Source of the DNA: Flavobacterium gelidicaeli
GTDB lineage: Bacteria; Bacteroidota; Bacteroidia; Flavobacteriales; Flavobacteriaceae
Length of the DNA: 64,000 nucleotides
Direction: 5' to 3'
Assembly: GCF_013294005.1 (NCBI RefSeq)
Contig: NZ_JABSNK010000001.1
Coordinates: 496,001-560,000 of the forward strand
Of the stretch, positions 1-9,678 are shown one piece after another. Under the pieces are notes generated by a model, which saw nothing but the letters and a program-made list of their open reading frames with translations, had not been told where the DNA came from and made no database searches. The position numbers were made by a program, and so were the translations under genes. Position 1 is the stretch's first letter, and each line of letters starts with the position of its first letter.

Positions 1-2
1 CA

Positions 3-1073
3 TCAGTACAAGACGTAAAAAAATACCACAATCAAATTTTGCTGGATTTATTTGAAGATGAAAAGCAGGAGGTTTTTGCCGCTGTAAACAAACAGTTTGC
101 CGACTTAGAGTATTTCCTAGAAAACAACAAATCGCCTAATTATAACTTTGTTTACGATCAAGTAGTGAGCTATGGAGAGTTGATTTCGACAACCATATTA
201 GCCCATTTCATGAATTTCATGAAAATAAAAACAGAATGGATTGATGTTCGAAATTTCATTAAAACCAATGCAAATTATAGAGATGCAGAGGTTGATTGGG
301 AAGCGACTCAAAAGAACATTTCGAAAAATATTAAACGAAAAAACTTAAACATTACACAAGGTTTCTTAGGATCTGACGAGAATAATTTCACCACTACATT
401 AGGCCGTGAAGGGTCTGATTATACTGCAGCCATTTTTGCCTATTGTTTAAACGCCGAAAGTGTAACGATCTGGAAAGATGTTCCTGGAGTGATGAATGCT
501 GATCCAAGGTATTTTGAAAATGCTAGTTTGCTGAACCAAATTTCGTATCGTGAAGCCATTGAATTAGCTTTTTATGGTGCCACCGTAATTCACCCAAAAA
601 CATTGCAACCTTTACAAAAAAAGGAAATCCCTTTGTATGTAAAATCATTTATCAATCCGTTGTTGAAAGGTACAAGTGTTTCTAAAGGAACTGCACTTGA
701 ACCTTATTTACCTTGCTTTATTGTGAAAAGAAACCAACTGTTGATTTCACTTTCCTCTATTGATTTCTCCTTTATTATGGAAGAGAACATCAGTGAAATT
801 TTCTCTTTGTTTCACCAATTCAAGCTTAAGGTAAATTTAATTCAAAACTCGGCGATTAGTTTCTCTGTTTGTGTCGAAGATAAATTTGACAATTTTAAAG
901 AAATGAATGCTATTTTATCTAAAAAATTCAAAGTTGACTTTACTGAAAACGTTACCCTGTATACCATCAGGCATTTTAATGACCTAGCAGCTGAAACAGT
1001 TGAAACAGGGAAAAAAGTGATTCTGAAACAAGTGAGTAAAGAAACCATGCAAATTATAACGAGCGAGAACTAG
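3..1073 (+). CDS. lysC: Aspartate kinase, N-terminus cut by window edge
   Basis: Phosphorylates L-aspartate with ATP, the first step toward lysine/diaminopimelate, threonine and methionine, in the cytoplasm. The frame is open to the left edge, so the start and the usual KFGGTS nucleotide-binding stretch lie outside. About 356 residues are visible against some 420-450 for a monofunctional enzyme. Seen: GREGSDYTA at nt 402-428, then WKDVPGVMNADPR and the REAIELAFYGA segment that closes the kinase domain. The remaining C-terminal third fits the ACT regulatory part. No homoserine dehydrogenase domain follows before the stop, so it is not the fused ThrA type. A terminator follows at 1124. Which end product inhibits it cannot be told from the sequence. 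Confidence 0.93.
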   Translation, partial: SVQDVKKYHNQILLDLFEDEKQEVFAAVNKQFADLEYFLENNKSPNYNFVYDQVVSYGELISTTILAHFMNFMKIKTEWIDVRNFIKTNANYRDAEVDWEATQKNISKNIKRKNLNITQGFLGSDENNFTTTLGREGSDYTAAIFAYCLNAESVTIWKDVPGVMNADPRYFENASLLNQISYREAIELAFYGATVIHPKTLQPLQKKEIPLYVKSFINPLLKGTSVSKGTALEPYLPCFIVKRNQLLISLSSIDFSFIMEENISEIFSLFHQFKLKVNLIQNSAISFSVCVEDKFDNFKEMNAILSKKFKVDFTENVTLYTIRHFNDLAAETVETGKKVILKQVSKETMQIITSEN

Positions 1074-1123
1074 CCAGTTCTTGTTATGTAACAGCCTTTT
1101 TATTTCTATTTATTTTCTAAAGT

Positions 1124-1177
1124 ATATCGAGATCGAGCCTTTTTTGCTAAAAGCTAGTCTCGATATCTTTTTTTCTT
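1124..1177 (+). terminator. Terminator after aspartate kinase
   Basis: Arms ATATCGAGA (1124-1132) and TCTCGATAT (1158-1166) pair over 9 bp around a 25-nt loop and are followed by a T-rich run. It separates the aspartate kinase from the next gene, which has its own -7 element. Confidence 0.7.
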
Positions 1178-1212
1178 TTGCAGCTTACGCGAAAATTAGC
1201 TAAAGAATACAC

Positions 1213-1220
1213 TACTTTTG
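1213..1220 (+). promoter_or_regulatory. -7 element TACTTTTG for the barrel gene
   Basis: Exact match to the Bacteroidetes -7 consensus TAnnTTTG, 22 nt before the ATG at 1243. No convincing -33 element at the usual distance was seen. Confidence 0.5.
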
Positions 1221-1242
1221 GCTTATAGACGTTATTCTCTTT

Positions 1243-4200
1243 ATGTTAAAAAAAGGACTACTTTTTATAGCACTGGTTTTTTTTTCTGGACTGTATGCTC
1301 AGAAGGATAATTCGTTATACACCACAAAAAAAATAGCACCAAGCAAGGATTCTATCGCTTTAGAAAAGGTAAGCATCAACTCTAATTACTTCAACATAAT
1401 CGACAATCATGGTAAAATAATTGACCGTAGTTATTACCAAGTTGATTTTCTGAAAGGGATTTTACTTTTAAAAGAACCACTATTATTAACTACTGATTCT
1501 TTGACGATAAATTACTTAAAATTCCCTGATTACCTTACTAAAGAATACAGTATTTACGAGGATGCTCAAGTAGTTAGTACAGACATTGGTACCGAAAAAC
1601 TTTATAGAATTCAAGAAGAACAAGCTGAAAAAACAGTTCCGTTTGACGGCTTAAATACTTCTGGAAGTATTACCAGAGGGCTTACTGTGGGTAACAATCA
1701 AAATACCGTTTTAAACTCCAATCTAGAATTACAAATTACAGGTAAATTATCTGAAAAAGTAAGTTTAACTGCTTCTTTACAAGACAGTAATATTCCGCTG
1801 CAAGATGGGGGATACTCTCAAAAATTAGATCAATTTGACAACATATTCATGGAACTAGCCAGTGATCGTTGGAAAATTAGAGGTGGTGATTTATTTCTAG
1901 AAAATCATGATACCCAATTTTTAAATTTTAATAAAAAAGTACAAGGACTATATGCTAGTTTTGACTTTGGCTCGGAGGCCAATAAAACAAGTGTATTCAC
2001 ATCGGCAGCATTAGTAAGAGGCCAATATGCCAAAAGTAGTTTTACTGCAAGTGAAGGTAATCAAGGTCCTTATAAATTAAAAGGACAAAACGGTGAATTG
2101 TACGTCTTGGTAATTTCAGGATCAGAACGTGTTTATGTCAATGGACTGTTGCTACAAAGAGGAGAGAACAAAGACTACACGATTGATTATAACGCGGGAG
2201 AAATTATTTTTACGCCTTTATTCCCAATTACATCCGAAATGCGAATCATAATTGAATACCAATATTCGGACCGTAATTACAGCCGTTTTGTAACCTATAA
2301 CGGCATCACACATAAAAACAAAAACTGGCAATTTGGTGGTTATTTATATTCAGAAAATGACCTTAAAAACCAACCTTTACAACAAAATCTTTCTACTGAG
2401 CAAGTGCAAATATTAGGAAACGCTGGTGATGATCTTAACTTAATGACAGCTCCTTCGGCGTATATTGACAGTTACTCTGACAATAAAACCTTGTACGTAA
2501 AAAAGATTTTCAACGCAGTTACTATTTTCGAATATTCCAATGACTCAAAACAAGAACTATATAATGTCAGGTTTACATCAGTAGGAATAAACAACGGAAA
2601 CTATCAACTTACCAATGCCTCGAGTATCACTAAAATTTACGAATACATTGCTCCAATAAATGGCATACTGCAAGGAGAATATGAACCCATCACGCAATTA
2701 GTAGCACCCAATAAGTTGCAAGTAGCCACTTTTACAGGACGCTACAATCCATCTGAAAAAACTATCGTGGATTTAGAACTTGGCGTAAGCAACAACGATC
2801 AAAATTTATTTTCGAATATTGACGATAATAACAATAAAGGATTGAGTACAAAGGTAAATATTAAGCAACGGTTGTATTCTAAAAAAGGAAATTTAGACGC
2901 TTTTGCAAATTATCAATTTACACAGCAAGATTTTAAAACCGTTGAGCGCCTTTACACCATAGAATTTGATAGAGATTGGAATTTAAACACTACTTTTTTA
3001 AGCAACCAAAGTTTGCTGACTACGGGTTTAAATTATAATGTAACAGCATCAGAAAATGAAAAAAGCAATGGTTTTGTTCAGTACCAATTCGAAAAATTAG
3101 ACTTTGCTTCTCTTTTTTCGGGAAACCGACATTTGTTTAACACCAATTATAAACTCCATAACTGGACCGTTCAAAACTACTCGAGTTACTTAAAAAGCGA
3201 CGGCCAGTTGTACACTTCAAACTTTATTAGAAGCAGTTCAAAAATAAAGTATCACTTTTACAAAAACTGGGTTGGAGCTCGCCTTAAACTAGAAGACAAT
3301 CAAGAAAAAGACAAAACCACTAAAGCGCTATCATTAATAAGCCAACGCTTTTCTGAATATGGGATTTTCTTAGGACGCGGTGACAGCACAAAAGTTTTTA
3401 TAGAAGCAGCCTATTTACAAAGAGTGAATGATAGCATTCAAAACGGTATTTTACAAAGGGTTAACAACTCCCATACTTTTACCCTAAAATCAAAATTAAT
3501 TCAAACTGAAAAGAGTGATTTATTGTTTTATGCTAATTATAGAACACTTAGTTTTATGGATGAAAGCAAGAAAAAAGAGCGTTCTTTAAATTCTAGAATT
3601 GTTTATAACGATCGGTTTTTCAACCAACTTATTCAAAGCACATCAGCTTACGAAACAAATTCCGGAACCTTACCGCAACAAGAATTCACTTATTTAGAAG
3701 TCGCTGACGGACAAGGTGTGTACACCTGGAATGACTATAATGGCAATGGTATTCAAGAATTACAAGAATTTGAAGTAGCCCCTTTTGTGGATCAAGCAAA
3801 ATACATTCGGATTTATTTACCCAATCAAGTTTATATAAAAACCCATCAAACAAAATTTTCTCAAGCGCTAACTTTTAATCCCAACCAATGGCAAAATGAT
3901 AGTGGTTTAAAAAAATTGATTTCACTTTTTTATAATCAAACTTCTTTTATAATTGATAGAAAAACCAAAAATACTGGAGGCGATTTCGAATTAAATCCTT
4001 TTAATAATTCACAGGAAAACGTCTTAGGACTGAGTGCTAGTTTTAGAAACAGTTTGTTTTACAATAGAGGAAAACAAAAACATTCAGTAACTTATTCTTA
4101 CATAAACAATCAAGTAAAAAATTCACTTTCGATAGGATCGCAAGAGTCTAAAAACGGTTCGCACCAGTTACAATACACCCATTTATATGAAAAAAGCTGG

Positions 4201-4674
4201 TTGTTTAATGCTTTTGCAAAAACAATAAAAACAACAGCAATTTCCGAAAACTTTAGCGAGAAAAACTATACCATTTCAGGTTATCAACTGGCACCGAAGA
4301 TTAGTTATTTATTTTCGAAAAATACCAGTTGGGATATTTTTTATGAGTTGCAAAATAAAGAAAACCAAATTGGCGCTTTAGAGTCTTTACAACAAAACCG
4401 ATTTGGAACTTCATTCTCCTACAGTGGCTCTAAAAAAGTTGTGATCAATGGAGAGGTTTCTTTTTATCAAAACAAATTCTCTGGAGATGAATTCTCGGCT
4501 GTAGGCTTTCAGATGTTGGAAGGGTTACAAAATGGTCAAAACTTAACATGGCGTTTGTTAGTACAAAAAAACCTAACCCAATTTTTAGATATTAATCTAA
4601 ATTATCAAGGTAGGAAAAGTGAAACAAACCAAACCATTCACACTGGTAATATCCAGCTGAGGGCTTATTTTTAA
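1243..4674 (+). CDS. Giant outer-membrane beta-barrel protein, function unknown
   Basis: 1143 residues. A Sec signal peptide (hydrophobic 6-18, cleavage after A19 giving an N-terminal Q, typical of flavobacteria) is followed by a long series of alternating polar/aromatic strands ending in NIQLRAYF, a terminal aromatic residue typical of outer-membrane barrels. A segment around residues 300-340 (DYTIDYNAGEIIFTPLFPI) resembles the DYT-x-DY-x(2)-G motifs that recur in SprA-type and related Bacteroidetes surface proteins. A DYNGNGIQELQEFE stretch near residue 830 looks like a calcium-type loop. It has its own promoter and stands alone. I recognise the class but not a named family. A translocon- or adhesin-like role is possible, not shown. 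Confidence 0.8.
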   Translation: MLKKGLLFIALVFFSGLYAQKDNSLYTTKKIAPSKDSIALEKVSINSNYFNIIDNHGKIIDRSYYQVDFLKGILLLKEPLLLTTDSLTINYLKFPDYLTKEYSIYEDAQVVSTDIGTEKLYRIQEEQAEKTVPFDGLNTSGSITRGLTVGNNQNTVLNSNLELQITGKLSEKVSLTASLQDSNIPLQDGGYSQKLDQFDNIFMELASDRWKIRGGDLFLENHDTQFLNFNKKVQGLYASFDFGSEANKTSVFTSAALVRGQYAKSSFTASEGNQGPYKLKGQNGELYVLVISGSERVYVNGLLLQRGENKDYTIDYNAGEIIFTPLFPITSEMRIIIEYQYSDRNYSRFVTYNGITHKNKNWQFGGYLYSENDLKNQPLQQNLSTEQVQILGNAGDDLNLMTAPSAYIDSYSDNKTLYVKKIFNAVTIFEYSNDSKQELYNVRFTSVGINNGNYQLTNASSITKIYEYIAPINGILQGEYEPITQLVAPNKLQVATFTGRYNPSEKTIVDLELGVSNNDQNLFSNIDDNNNKGLSTKVNIKQRLYSKKGNLDAFANYQFTQQDFKTVERLYTIEFDRDWNLNTTFLSNQSLLTTGLNYNVTASENEKSNGFVQYQFEKLDFASLFSGNRHLFNTNYKLHNWTVQNYSSYLKSDGQLYTSNFIRSSSKIKYHFYKNWVGARLKLEDNQEKDKTTKALSLISQRFSEYGIFLGRGDSTKVFIEAAYLQRVNDSIQNGILQRVNNSHTFTLKSKLIQTEKSDLLFYANYRTLSFMDESKKKERSLNSRIVYNDRFFNQLIQSTSAYETNSGTLPQQEFTYLEVADGQGVYTWNDYNGNGIQELQEFEVAPFVDQAKYIRIYLPNQVYIKTHQTKFSQALTFNPNQWQNDSGLKKLISLFYNQTSFIIDRKTKNTGGDFELNPFNNSQENVLGLSASFRNSLFYNRGKQKHSVTYSYINNQVKNSLSIGSQESKNGSHQLQYTHLYEKSWLFNAFAKTIKTTAISENFSEKNYTISGYQLAPKISYLFSKNTSWDIFYELQNKENQIGALESLQQNRFGTSFSYSGSKKVVINGEVSFYQNKFSGDEFSAVGFQMLEGLQNGQNLTWRLLVQKNLTQFLDINLNYQGRKSETNQTIHTGNIQLRAYF

Positions 4675-4785
4675 CTATAAAAATAGCGTTTTAACAAAAC
4701 CTGATAAATTAATAGTTTAGTAATACAAGGAAAATACCGCAAAGCGAATGTATCCGTAACTTACAATATATAAATAGCTCTAAAT

Positions 4786-5853
4786 ATGATTGTAGACAAT
4801 AAATGTAGAACGATATTAGTAGCTCCTTTAAATTGGGGCTTGGGACACGCAACAAGATGCATTCCTATTATTAAGGCATTGCAAGATCATAATTATATTC
4901 CGATAATAGCTTCTGATGGGGCTTCATTAGATTTACTAAAAAAAGAATTTCCTTATATAAAAGCACTAGAACTGCCTTCATATCATATTGAATATGCTAA
5001 AAAAGCTAAAAACTTTAAATGGAAACTACTTAAAAGTAGTCCTAAAATAATTGATGCCGTTTGGAAAGAGAAAAAGCTAGTTAAAAAATGGATCGAAAAA
5101 TACGCTATTGACGGCATACTATCTGATAATAGATTAGGAGTTTTGAGTAATGAAATTCCGTCTGTTTTCATTACACATCAACTCAACGTAATGACTGGAA
5201 ATAGCACTTGGTTAAGCAGCAAATTACACCAACGTATTATTAAAAAATATGTGGAATGTTGGGTTCCTGATTTTGAACAAAAACCAAATTTAGCTGGAGA
5301 ACTCAGTCACTTAGAAAATCCTAATTTTAAAATAAAGTATTTGGGACCCATAAGCCGAATGCATAAAAAAACGACCGCCATAAAATATGATTTGATGGTT
5401 ATTCTATCAGGTCCTGAACCGCAAAGAGGGCTTTTAGAAGAAAAACTAAAAATAGAACTACAAGAGTACAAAGGCAAAGTGGTATTTATAAGTGGTATTG
5501 TTGAGAAAGAACAAAGTAAACAAGTAATAGATACGACTATCTATTATAATTACATGAGTAGCCGCCAACTGGAACAAACTTTTAATGAAAGTGAACTGGT
5601 TTTATGTAGATCTGGATACACTACAATAATGGACTTGGTAAAACTAGAAAAAAAAGCGTTTTTCATTCCTACACCTGGACAGTATGAACAAATCTACCTT
5701 GCTGAAAAATTAGATAAAGAAAATCTAGTTCCTTATGCCAAACAAGAAGATTTTAAAATATCTGACTTGCAAAAAGTTGGTCGTTATCAAGGTTTAAAAA
5801 GTTTGAAATCTAAGTTAGATTGGCAGGAATTATTTAGCGTGTTTCAGACTTAA
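4786..5853 (+). CDS. GT28/MurG-like glycosyltransferase
   Basis: 355 residues, no signal peptide. The N-terminal GLGHATR (18-24) is the glycine-rich loop of GT-B fold enzymes of the MurG/GT28 type. The C-terminal half carries CRSGYTTIMDLV (about 274-285) followed by IPTPGQYEQ, matching the nucleotide-sugar binding region of the same family (compare GGxxTxxE and PxxxQ in MurG). It is about the length of MurG but lacks its specific signatures, and MurG is normally in the dcw cluster, so this is a separate enzyme of unknown donor and acceptor, probably acting on a lipid or surface glycan. It converges on the pst operon, with the pst terminator between them. Confidence 0.78.
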   Translation: MIVDNKCRTILVAPLNWGLGHATRCIPIIKALQDHNYIPIIASDGASLDLLKKEFPYIKALELPSYHIEYAKKAKNFKWKLLKSSPKIIDAVWKEKKLVKKWIEKYAIDGILSDNRLGVLSNEIPSVFITHQLNVMTGNSTWLSSKLHQRIIKKYVECWVPDFEQKPNLAGELSHLENPNFKIKYLGPISRMHKKTTAIKYDLMVILSGPEPQRGLLEEKLKIELQEYKGKVVFISGIVEKEQSKQVIDTTIYYNYMSSRQLEQTFNESELVLCRSGYTTIMDLVKLEKKAFFIPTPGQYEQIYLAEKLDKENLVPYAKQEDFKISDLQKVGRYQGLKSLKSKLDWQELFSVFQT

Positions 5854-5860
5854 TATTAAT

Positions 5861-5899
5861 AAAAAACTCCCTTTAGTTCCTAAATGAACCAAAGGGAGT
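5861..5899 (-). terminator. Terminator of the pstC-pstA-pstB-phoU transcript
   Basis: ACTCCCTTTAGTTC (5866-5879) pairs with GAACCAAAGGGAGT (5886-5899) with a single mismatch. The A-run at 5861-5865 gives the T tail on the minus strand. On the plus strand there is no T tail, so it mainly serves the pst operon. Confidence 0.82.
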
Positions 5900-5921
5900 G
5901 CTCTAATTATATAAGAAAAAC

Positions 5922-6590
5922 TTACTTCTTATCAGTAAATTTTTCGTGCTTGATAGTTTTAGCATTAATCATAAAATAAACTGATTCTGCTACGTTTGTG
6001 CAGTGATCAGAGATTCTTTCTAGATGTTTTAATGCCAGTATCAAGTGAGTTCCTGATACAACTGTTTTTGAATTATTTTTCATTTCAGCAATAATATTAT
6101 CTATTGCATCTTCACTTTTGCTTTTGATCGTATTGTTTAAAATAAATATTCTTTCGATTAACCCTTCATCCAAGTTTTCAAAACAAGCATTAGTTATTGC
6201 AATAACTTCTTCAACCTCTCTTGCTATAAGTTCAACATCAAATTTAATAATTAACTCATGTTTGTCTTTGATGCTCTTTGTTAACTTTACAATACTGATT
6301 GACAAATCACCTATTCTTTCAATTTCATTACTGATTTGCATTGCCGACATGATAAAACGAAGATCAGAAGCAACAGGTTGTTGTAGCGCAAAAACACTTT
6401 GACAGATATCGTCAATTTTTATATCTAATTTATCAATTTTACTTTCGGTCTTTTTCAATTCTTTTGTTTCAGAAGTAGGTTCTGAAAGCAAGGACTTTAT
6501 CGCTTCACTCACTTGAGATTCGGCTAAAGTTCCAATTTTTATAATAATATTTTTAAGCTTTCCAAGCTCAGTTTCTAAGTGTGATGCCAT
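5922..6590 (-). CDS. phoU: Phosphate signalling protein PhoU
   Basis: 222 residues, the usual PhoU length. It holds the two PhoU three-helix repeats, each with the hallmark metal-site segment: NEIERIGDLSISI in the first and LERISDHCTNVAES in the second. PhoU connects the Pst transporter to the PhoR kinase and keeps the Pho regulon off when phosphate is plentiful. It is the last gene of the pst operon, 58 nt after pstB and before a strong terminator. The PhoR/PhoB-like pair it would act on lies 11-13 kb away at 17.0-18.8 kb. Confidence 0.95.
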   Translation of the reverse strand: MASHLETELGKLKNIIIKIGTLAESQVSEAIKSLLSEPTSETKELKKTESKIDKLDIKIDDICQSVFALQQPVASDLRFIMSAMQISNEIERIGDLSISIVKLTKSIKDKHELIIKFDVELIAREVEEVIAITNACFENLDEGLIERIFILNNTIKSKSEDAIDNIIAEMKNNSKTVVSGTHLILALKHLERISDHCTNVAESVYFMINAKTIKHEKFTDKK

Positions 6591-6648
6591 TTTATTAACG
6601 ATTTAAAGATTAAAGTTAAACGATTTTGAGTTCAAATCAAAATCATTC

Positions 6649-7401
6649 TTATCCAAACCTTCCTGTTATATAATCTTCTGTTTGCTTAATTGCTGGTTTT
6701 GTGAAGATTGTCTTTGTTTTATCATACTCAATCAACTTACCCATATAGAAGAAAGCTGTATTATCGCTTACACGTCCTGCTTGCTGCATATTGTGCGTTA
6801 CAATCACGATTGTATATTTGTTTTTTAATTCATAAATTAATTCTTCTACTTTTGAAGTAGATATAGGATCTAAAGCTGATGTAGGTTCATCCATCAATAA
6901 AACAGAAGGCTGAATGGCCAATGCTCTAGCAATACAAAGACGCTGTTGTTGTCCTCCTGACAATTCAAAAGCCGATTTTTTAAGCTTGTCTTTAACCTCA
7001 TCCCAAAGTGCAACTTGCTCAATAGAAGTGATTACGCGCTCTTCAATTTCTTTTTTATCTGTAATTCCATTTACTCTTAATCCGTAGGCTACATTTTCGA
7101 AAATAGTTTTAGGAAAAGGGTTTGGTTTTTGAAAAACCATTCCAACATTTTTACGTAAATCATCTACGTTAGTATGTTTATCATAGATATCCTGACCATC
7201 AATTAAAATACTCCCAGTCATGTGCGTATCATCAATCAGGTCATTCATTCTATTTAACAAACGCAAATAGGTAGACTTACCGCAACCAGATGGCCCAATT
7301 AAAGCCGTTACTGTATTTTCTTTCATTGATATCGAAATATCGTGTAATGCTTGAAAGTCGCCGTAATTAAAATTTACGTTTTTTGATTCTATTTTATGCA
7401 T
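6649..7401 (-). CDS. pstB: Phosphate ABC transporter ATPase PstB
   Basis: 250 residues, normal for PstB. It energises high-affinity phosphate uptake on the inner face of the membrane. Seen: Walker [10 protein letters not shown] (37-45), the PstB-typical [21 protein letters not shown] signature LSGGQQQR, Walker [13 protein letters not shown] and the switch histidine in [16 protein letters not shown]. The start is one nucleotide downstream of the pstA stop, so the two are translationally coupled. Confidence 0.97.
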   Translation of the reverse strand: MHKIESKNVNFNYGDFQALHDISISMKENTVTALIGPSGCGKSTYLRLLNRMNDLIDDTHMTGSILIDGQDIYDKHTNVDDLRKNVGMVFQKPNPFPKTIFENVAYGLRVNGITDKKEIEERVITSIEQVALWDEVKDKLKKSAFELSGGQQQRLCIARALAIQPSVLLMDEPTSALDPISTSKVEELIYELKNKYTIVIVTHNMQQAGRVSDNTAFFYMGKLIEYDKTKTIFTKPAIKQTEDYITGRFG

Positions 7402-7402
7402 G

Positions 7403-8281
7403 TTAATTCATTTTTACTTTTTTTCCGTAATATTTACGAAGTGCATTCGCTAATAAATTAGAAATTAATACAATTATAATTAATACCAGTGCTGTTCCAT
7501 AAGCCATCGCTCTAGAAGCCTCAATATTTGTACCACTTGTTGAGATTACATAAAGGTGATATGGCAAAGCCATTGCTTGATCAAATATTGATGTAGGCAA
7601 TTTAGGTAAAAAATAGGCAGCTACTGTAAATAAAATTGGTGCCGTTTCACCAGAAACTCTTCCTATTGATAAAATTAGTCCTGTTATCACGTTAGGGAAA
7701 GCAATTGGAAATACAATTTTACTTGTTGTTTCCCATTTACTGGCTCCTAAACCATAACTGGCTTGTCTAAAAGTATTATCAACCGCTTTTAAAGACTCTT
7801 CAGTGGTTCTAATTACAATAGGCAAAACTAGTAAACCTAATGTTAATCCCCCTGCTAAAATTGAATCTCCAAAACCCATTTTATTAACAAAAAGTGACAT
7901 TCCAAAAAGTCCAAAAACAATAGACGGAACACCAGCTAAGTTGTTTGTCATTTGTTTGATGATTTTTTTTACAATACCGTCTTTTACGTATTCATTCATG
8001 TAAATTGCCGCTAATACTCCTACTGGAAAAGCAAATACCATACTTACCAAAACCAAACAAAGCGTTCCTACAATGGCTGGAAAAATCCCACCCTCGGTCA
8101 TTCCGTTTTTAGGCATTTCTGATATAAACTCCCAACTAATAACCCCTATTCCTTTGATGACAATGAAGGCTAAAATCACGAATAGCAGTGCTACAATAGC
8201 GTAACTTGTAAAGGTAAAAACACCAAAAGCAATGTTCTGGCTCCTTCTTTTTTTCTTTGCTAATTTATTTTCTGCGCTCAT
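7403..8281 (-). CDS. pstA: Phosphate ABC transporter permease PstA
   Basis: 292 residues with about six membrane segments. It shows the permease EAA loop that contacts Pst[20 protein letters not shown], in the second half. It forms the transmembrane channel with PstC. One nucleotide separates it from pstC upstream and from pstB downstream, a tightly coupled operon. Length and layout are ordinary, in contrast to the extended PstC. Confidence 0.95.
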   Translation of the reverse strand: MSAENKLAKKKRRSQNIAFGVFTFTSYAIVALLFVILAFIVIKGIGVISWEFISEMPKNGMTEGGIFPAIVGTLCLVLVSMVFAFPVGVLAAIYMNEYVKDGIVKKIIKQMTNNLAGVPSIVFGLFGMSLFVNKMGFGDSILAGGLTLGLLVLPIVIRTTEESLKAVDNTFRQASYGLGASKWETTSKIVFPIAFPNVITGLILSIGRVSGETAPILFTVAAYFLPKLPTSIFDQAMALPYHLYVISTSGTNIEASRAMAYGTALVLIIIVLISNLLANALRKYYGKKVKMN

Positions 8282-8282
8282 A

Positions 8283-9491
8283 TTAATGTTTTTTATGCGA
8301 TTTTCTATTGGTAACCACTTCTACCAACATGTTGATTACAAACGTTATGATAAATAAGATACACCCCAATGCAAATAATGCTTCGTAATGCAAACCACCG
8401 TTTGGCGCTTCACCAAGTTCTGCTGCAATAGTTGCTGGAATTGTTCTTACCGGCTCTAACAAAGTTGTAGGTATCACTGCTGCATTACCGGTAACCATTA
8501 ATACGGCCATTGTTTCTCCAATTGCTCTACCTATTCCTAATATCGCTCCAGCGGTAATACCAGAAGCTGAATAAGGCATAACGACTTTATAAATTGTTTG
8601 CCATTGACTTGCCCCTAATGCTAAACTGGCTTCTTTCATAGCGCGTGGCGTATTGCGCATGGCATCTTCAGAAATTGTGATGATTGTAGGTAAAGCCATA
8701 ATTGCTAGCACAACACTTCCTGCTAATCCTGTTTCTCCTACCGGTAAATTAAAAGTGCTTTGTATAAGCGGTACAATAATCACCAATCCAAAGAAACCAT
8801 AAACTACTGATGGAATTCCTGCTAGTAATTCAATTATAGGCTTCAAGATACTTCTTGTTCTTTTTTTAGCTATTTCACTTAAATAAATTGCAGCGGCTAA
8901 TCCTATTGGCAAAGCCAATAAAATAGCACCAAAACTCACCCATAGCGTTCCGTATATCAATGGTTTCACTCCCATTTGCGCAATTGGCTGCGCTGTAGGA
9001 AACCATTCTTCGCCAGATAAAAATTCAGATACTTTTATTTTATCAATATCAAGTTCCCTTCCTTTAAAATCCTTGGCTTTGTATTTATCCGAAAAAAAGG
9101 CAATAATCCCAGGCGTTTTGGCGACAAGCTCATTGATTTTATCTGGAAAAAATTCAAAGTTTTTACCTAACTCTTCTTCTGTGTAATAATCTGTGATATC
9201 ACCGGCTCTAAACAAAACGATCGGTACATCTTTGCCTCCAAGTTCTTTCCAATTCGTGATTTTTTGATCATAAATATCCTTTATCTCCGAAGGTTTTAAT
9301 TTTCTTACTGGATTATCAACTGAAACTGCCAATAAAAAACCGTCGTCAATAGGTTTTTTACTAAAAACACCTGCTCCTTCAATGAATAGAAAAAAGACAA
9401 TTAAAACAACTGTAATACTAGTAGCAGCACTACTTAGCATTAAAATAGTTTCAATAATTTTCTCTTTAATCTTTTTAAAATTTGTTTTCAA
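8283..9491 (-). CDS. pstC: Phosphate ABC transporter permease PstC with embedded PstS-like segment
   Basis: 402 residues, about 100 more than a classical PstC. TM1 spans about 15-38. The permease core resumes at VSEFLSGEEWF (154) and GTLWVS (181), with the EAA loop ASLALGASQWQTIYKVVMP further on. Between them, residues about 45-150 form an extracytoplasmic insert that matches the PstS encoded next door: KITNWKELGGKD (77-88) aligns with QITNWKEVGGED of PstS (143-154), and KTPGIIAFFSDKY (125-137) with QTKGAIGYIGLAY (201-213). The phosphate-binding SSSGT of PstS is not kept (GDIT here). It is first gene of the pstC-pstA-pstB-phoU unit, with its own Pho-box promoter at 9513-9579. Confidence 0.93.
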   Translation of the reverse strand: MKTNFKKIKEKIIETILMLSSAATSITVVLIVFFLFIEGAGVFSKKPIDDGFLLAVSVDNPVRKLKPSEIKDIYDQKITNWKELGGKDVPIVLFRAGDITDYYTEEELGKNFEFFPDKINELVAKTPGIIAFFSDKYKAKDFKGRELDIDKIKVSEFLSGEEWFPTAQPIAQMGVKPLIYGTLWVSFGAILLALPIGLAAAIYLSEIAKKRTRSILKPIIELLAGIPSVVYGFFGLVIIVPLIQSTFNLPVGETGLAGSVVLAIMALPTIITISEDAMRNTPRAMKEASLALGASQWQTIYKVVMPYSASGITAGAILGIGRAIGETMAVLMVTGNAAVIPTTLLEPVRTIPATIAAELGEAPNGGLHYEALFALGCILFIITFVINMLVEVVTNRKSHKKH

Positions 9492-9512
9492 ATCAGTTTA
9501 TTTTATTTTCAA

Positions 9513-9579
9513 CAAAATTACGTCAGGTATTCGCTTTCAATGTTCTTACATTGTTATCCTTATGTTAACTTAATGTTAA
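9513..9579 (-). promoter_or_regulatory. Pho-box promoter of pstC
   Basis: Read on the minus strand: four heptamers every 11 bp, TTAACAT (9579-9573), TTAACAT (9568-9562), ATAACAA (9557-9551), AGAACAT (9546-9540), then 19 bp, then the -7 element TAATTTTG (9520-9513), 22 nt before the start codon. The 7+4 bp direct-repeat layout is that of PhoB binding sites; the heptamer differs from the enterobacterial one. Confidence 0.72.
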
Positions 9580-9620
9580 GCAAGATGATAAAATCGCAGT
9601 AGAATCAAGCCTTCGCAAAC

Positions 9621-9652
9621 AAAAAAAGGCTGCCTCGAAAGACAACCTTTTT
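9621..9652 (-). terminator. Terminator between pstS and pstC
   Basis: On the minus strand an arm AAAAAGGTTGTCT, loop TTCG and arm AGGCAGCCTTTTTTT form a hairpin with a T tail, 27 nt after the pstS stop. It ends or attenuates the pstS transcript; pstC has its own promoter downstream. Confidence 0.75.
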
Positions 9653-9678
9653 ATAACTATAACAATTAACTTTTTTTA

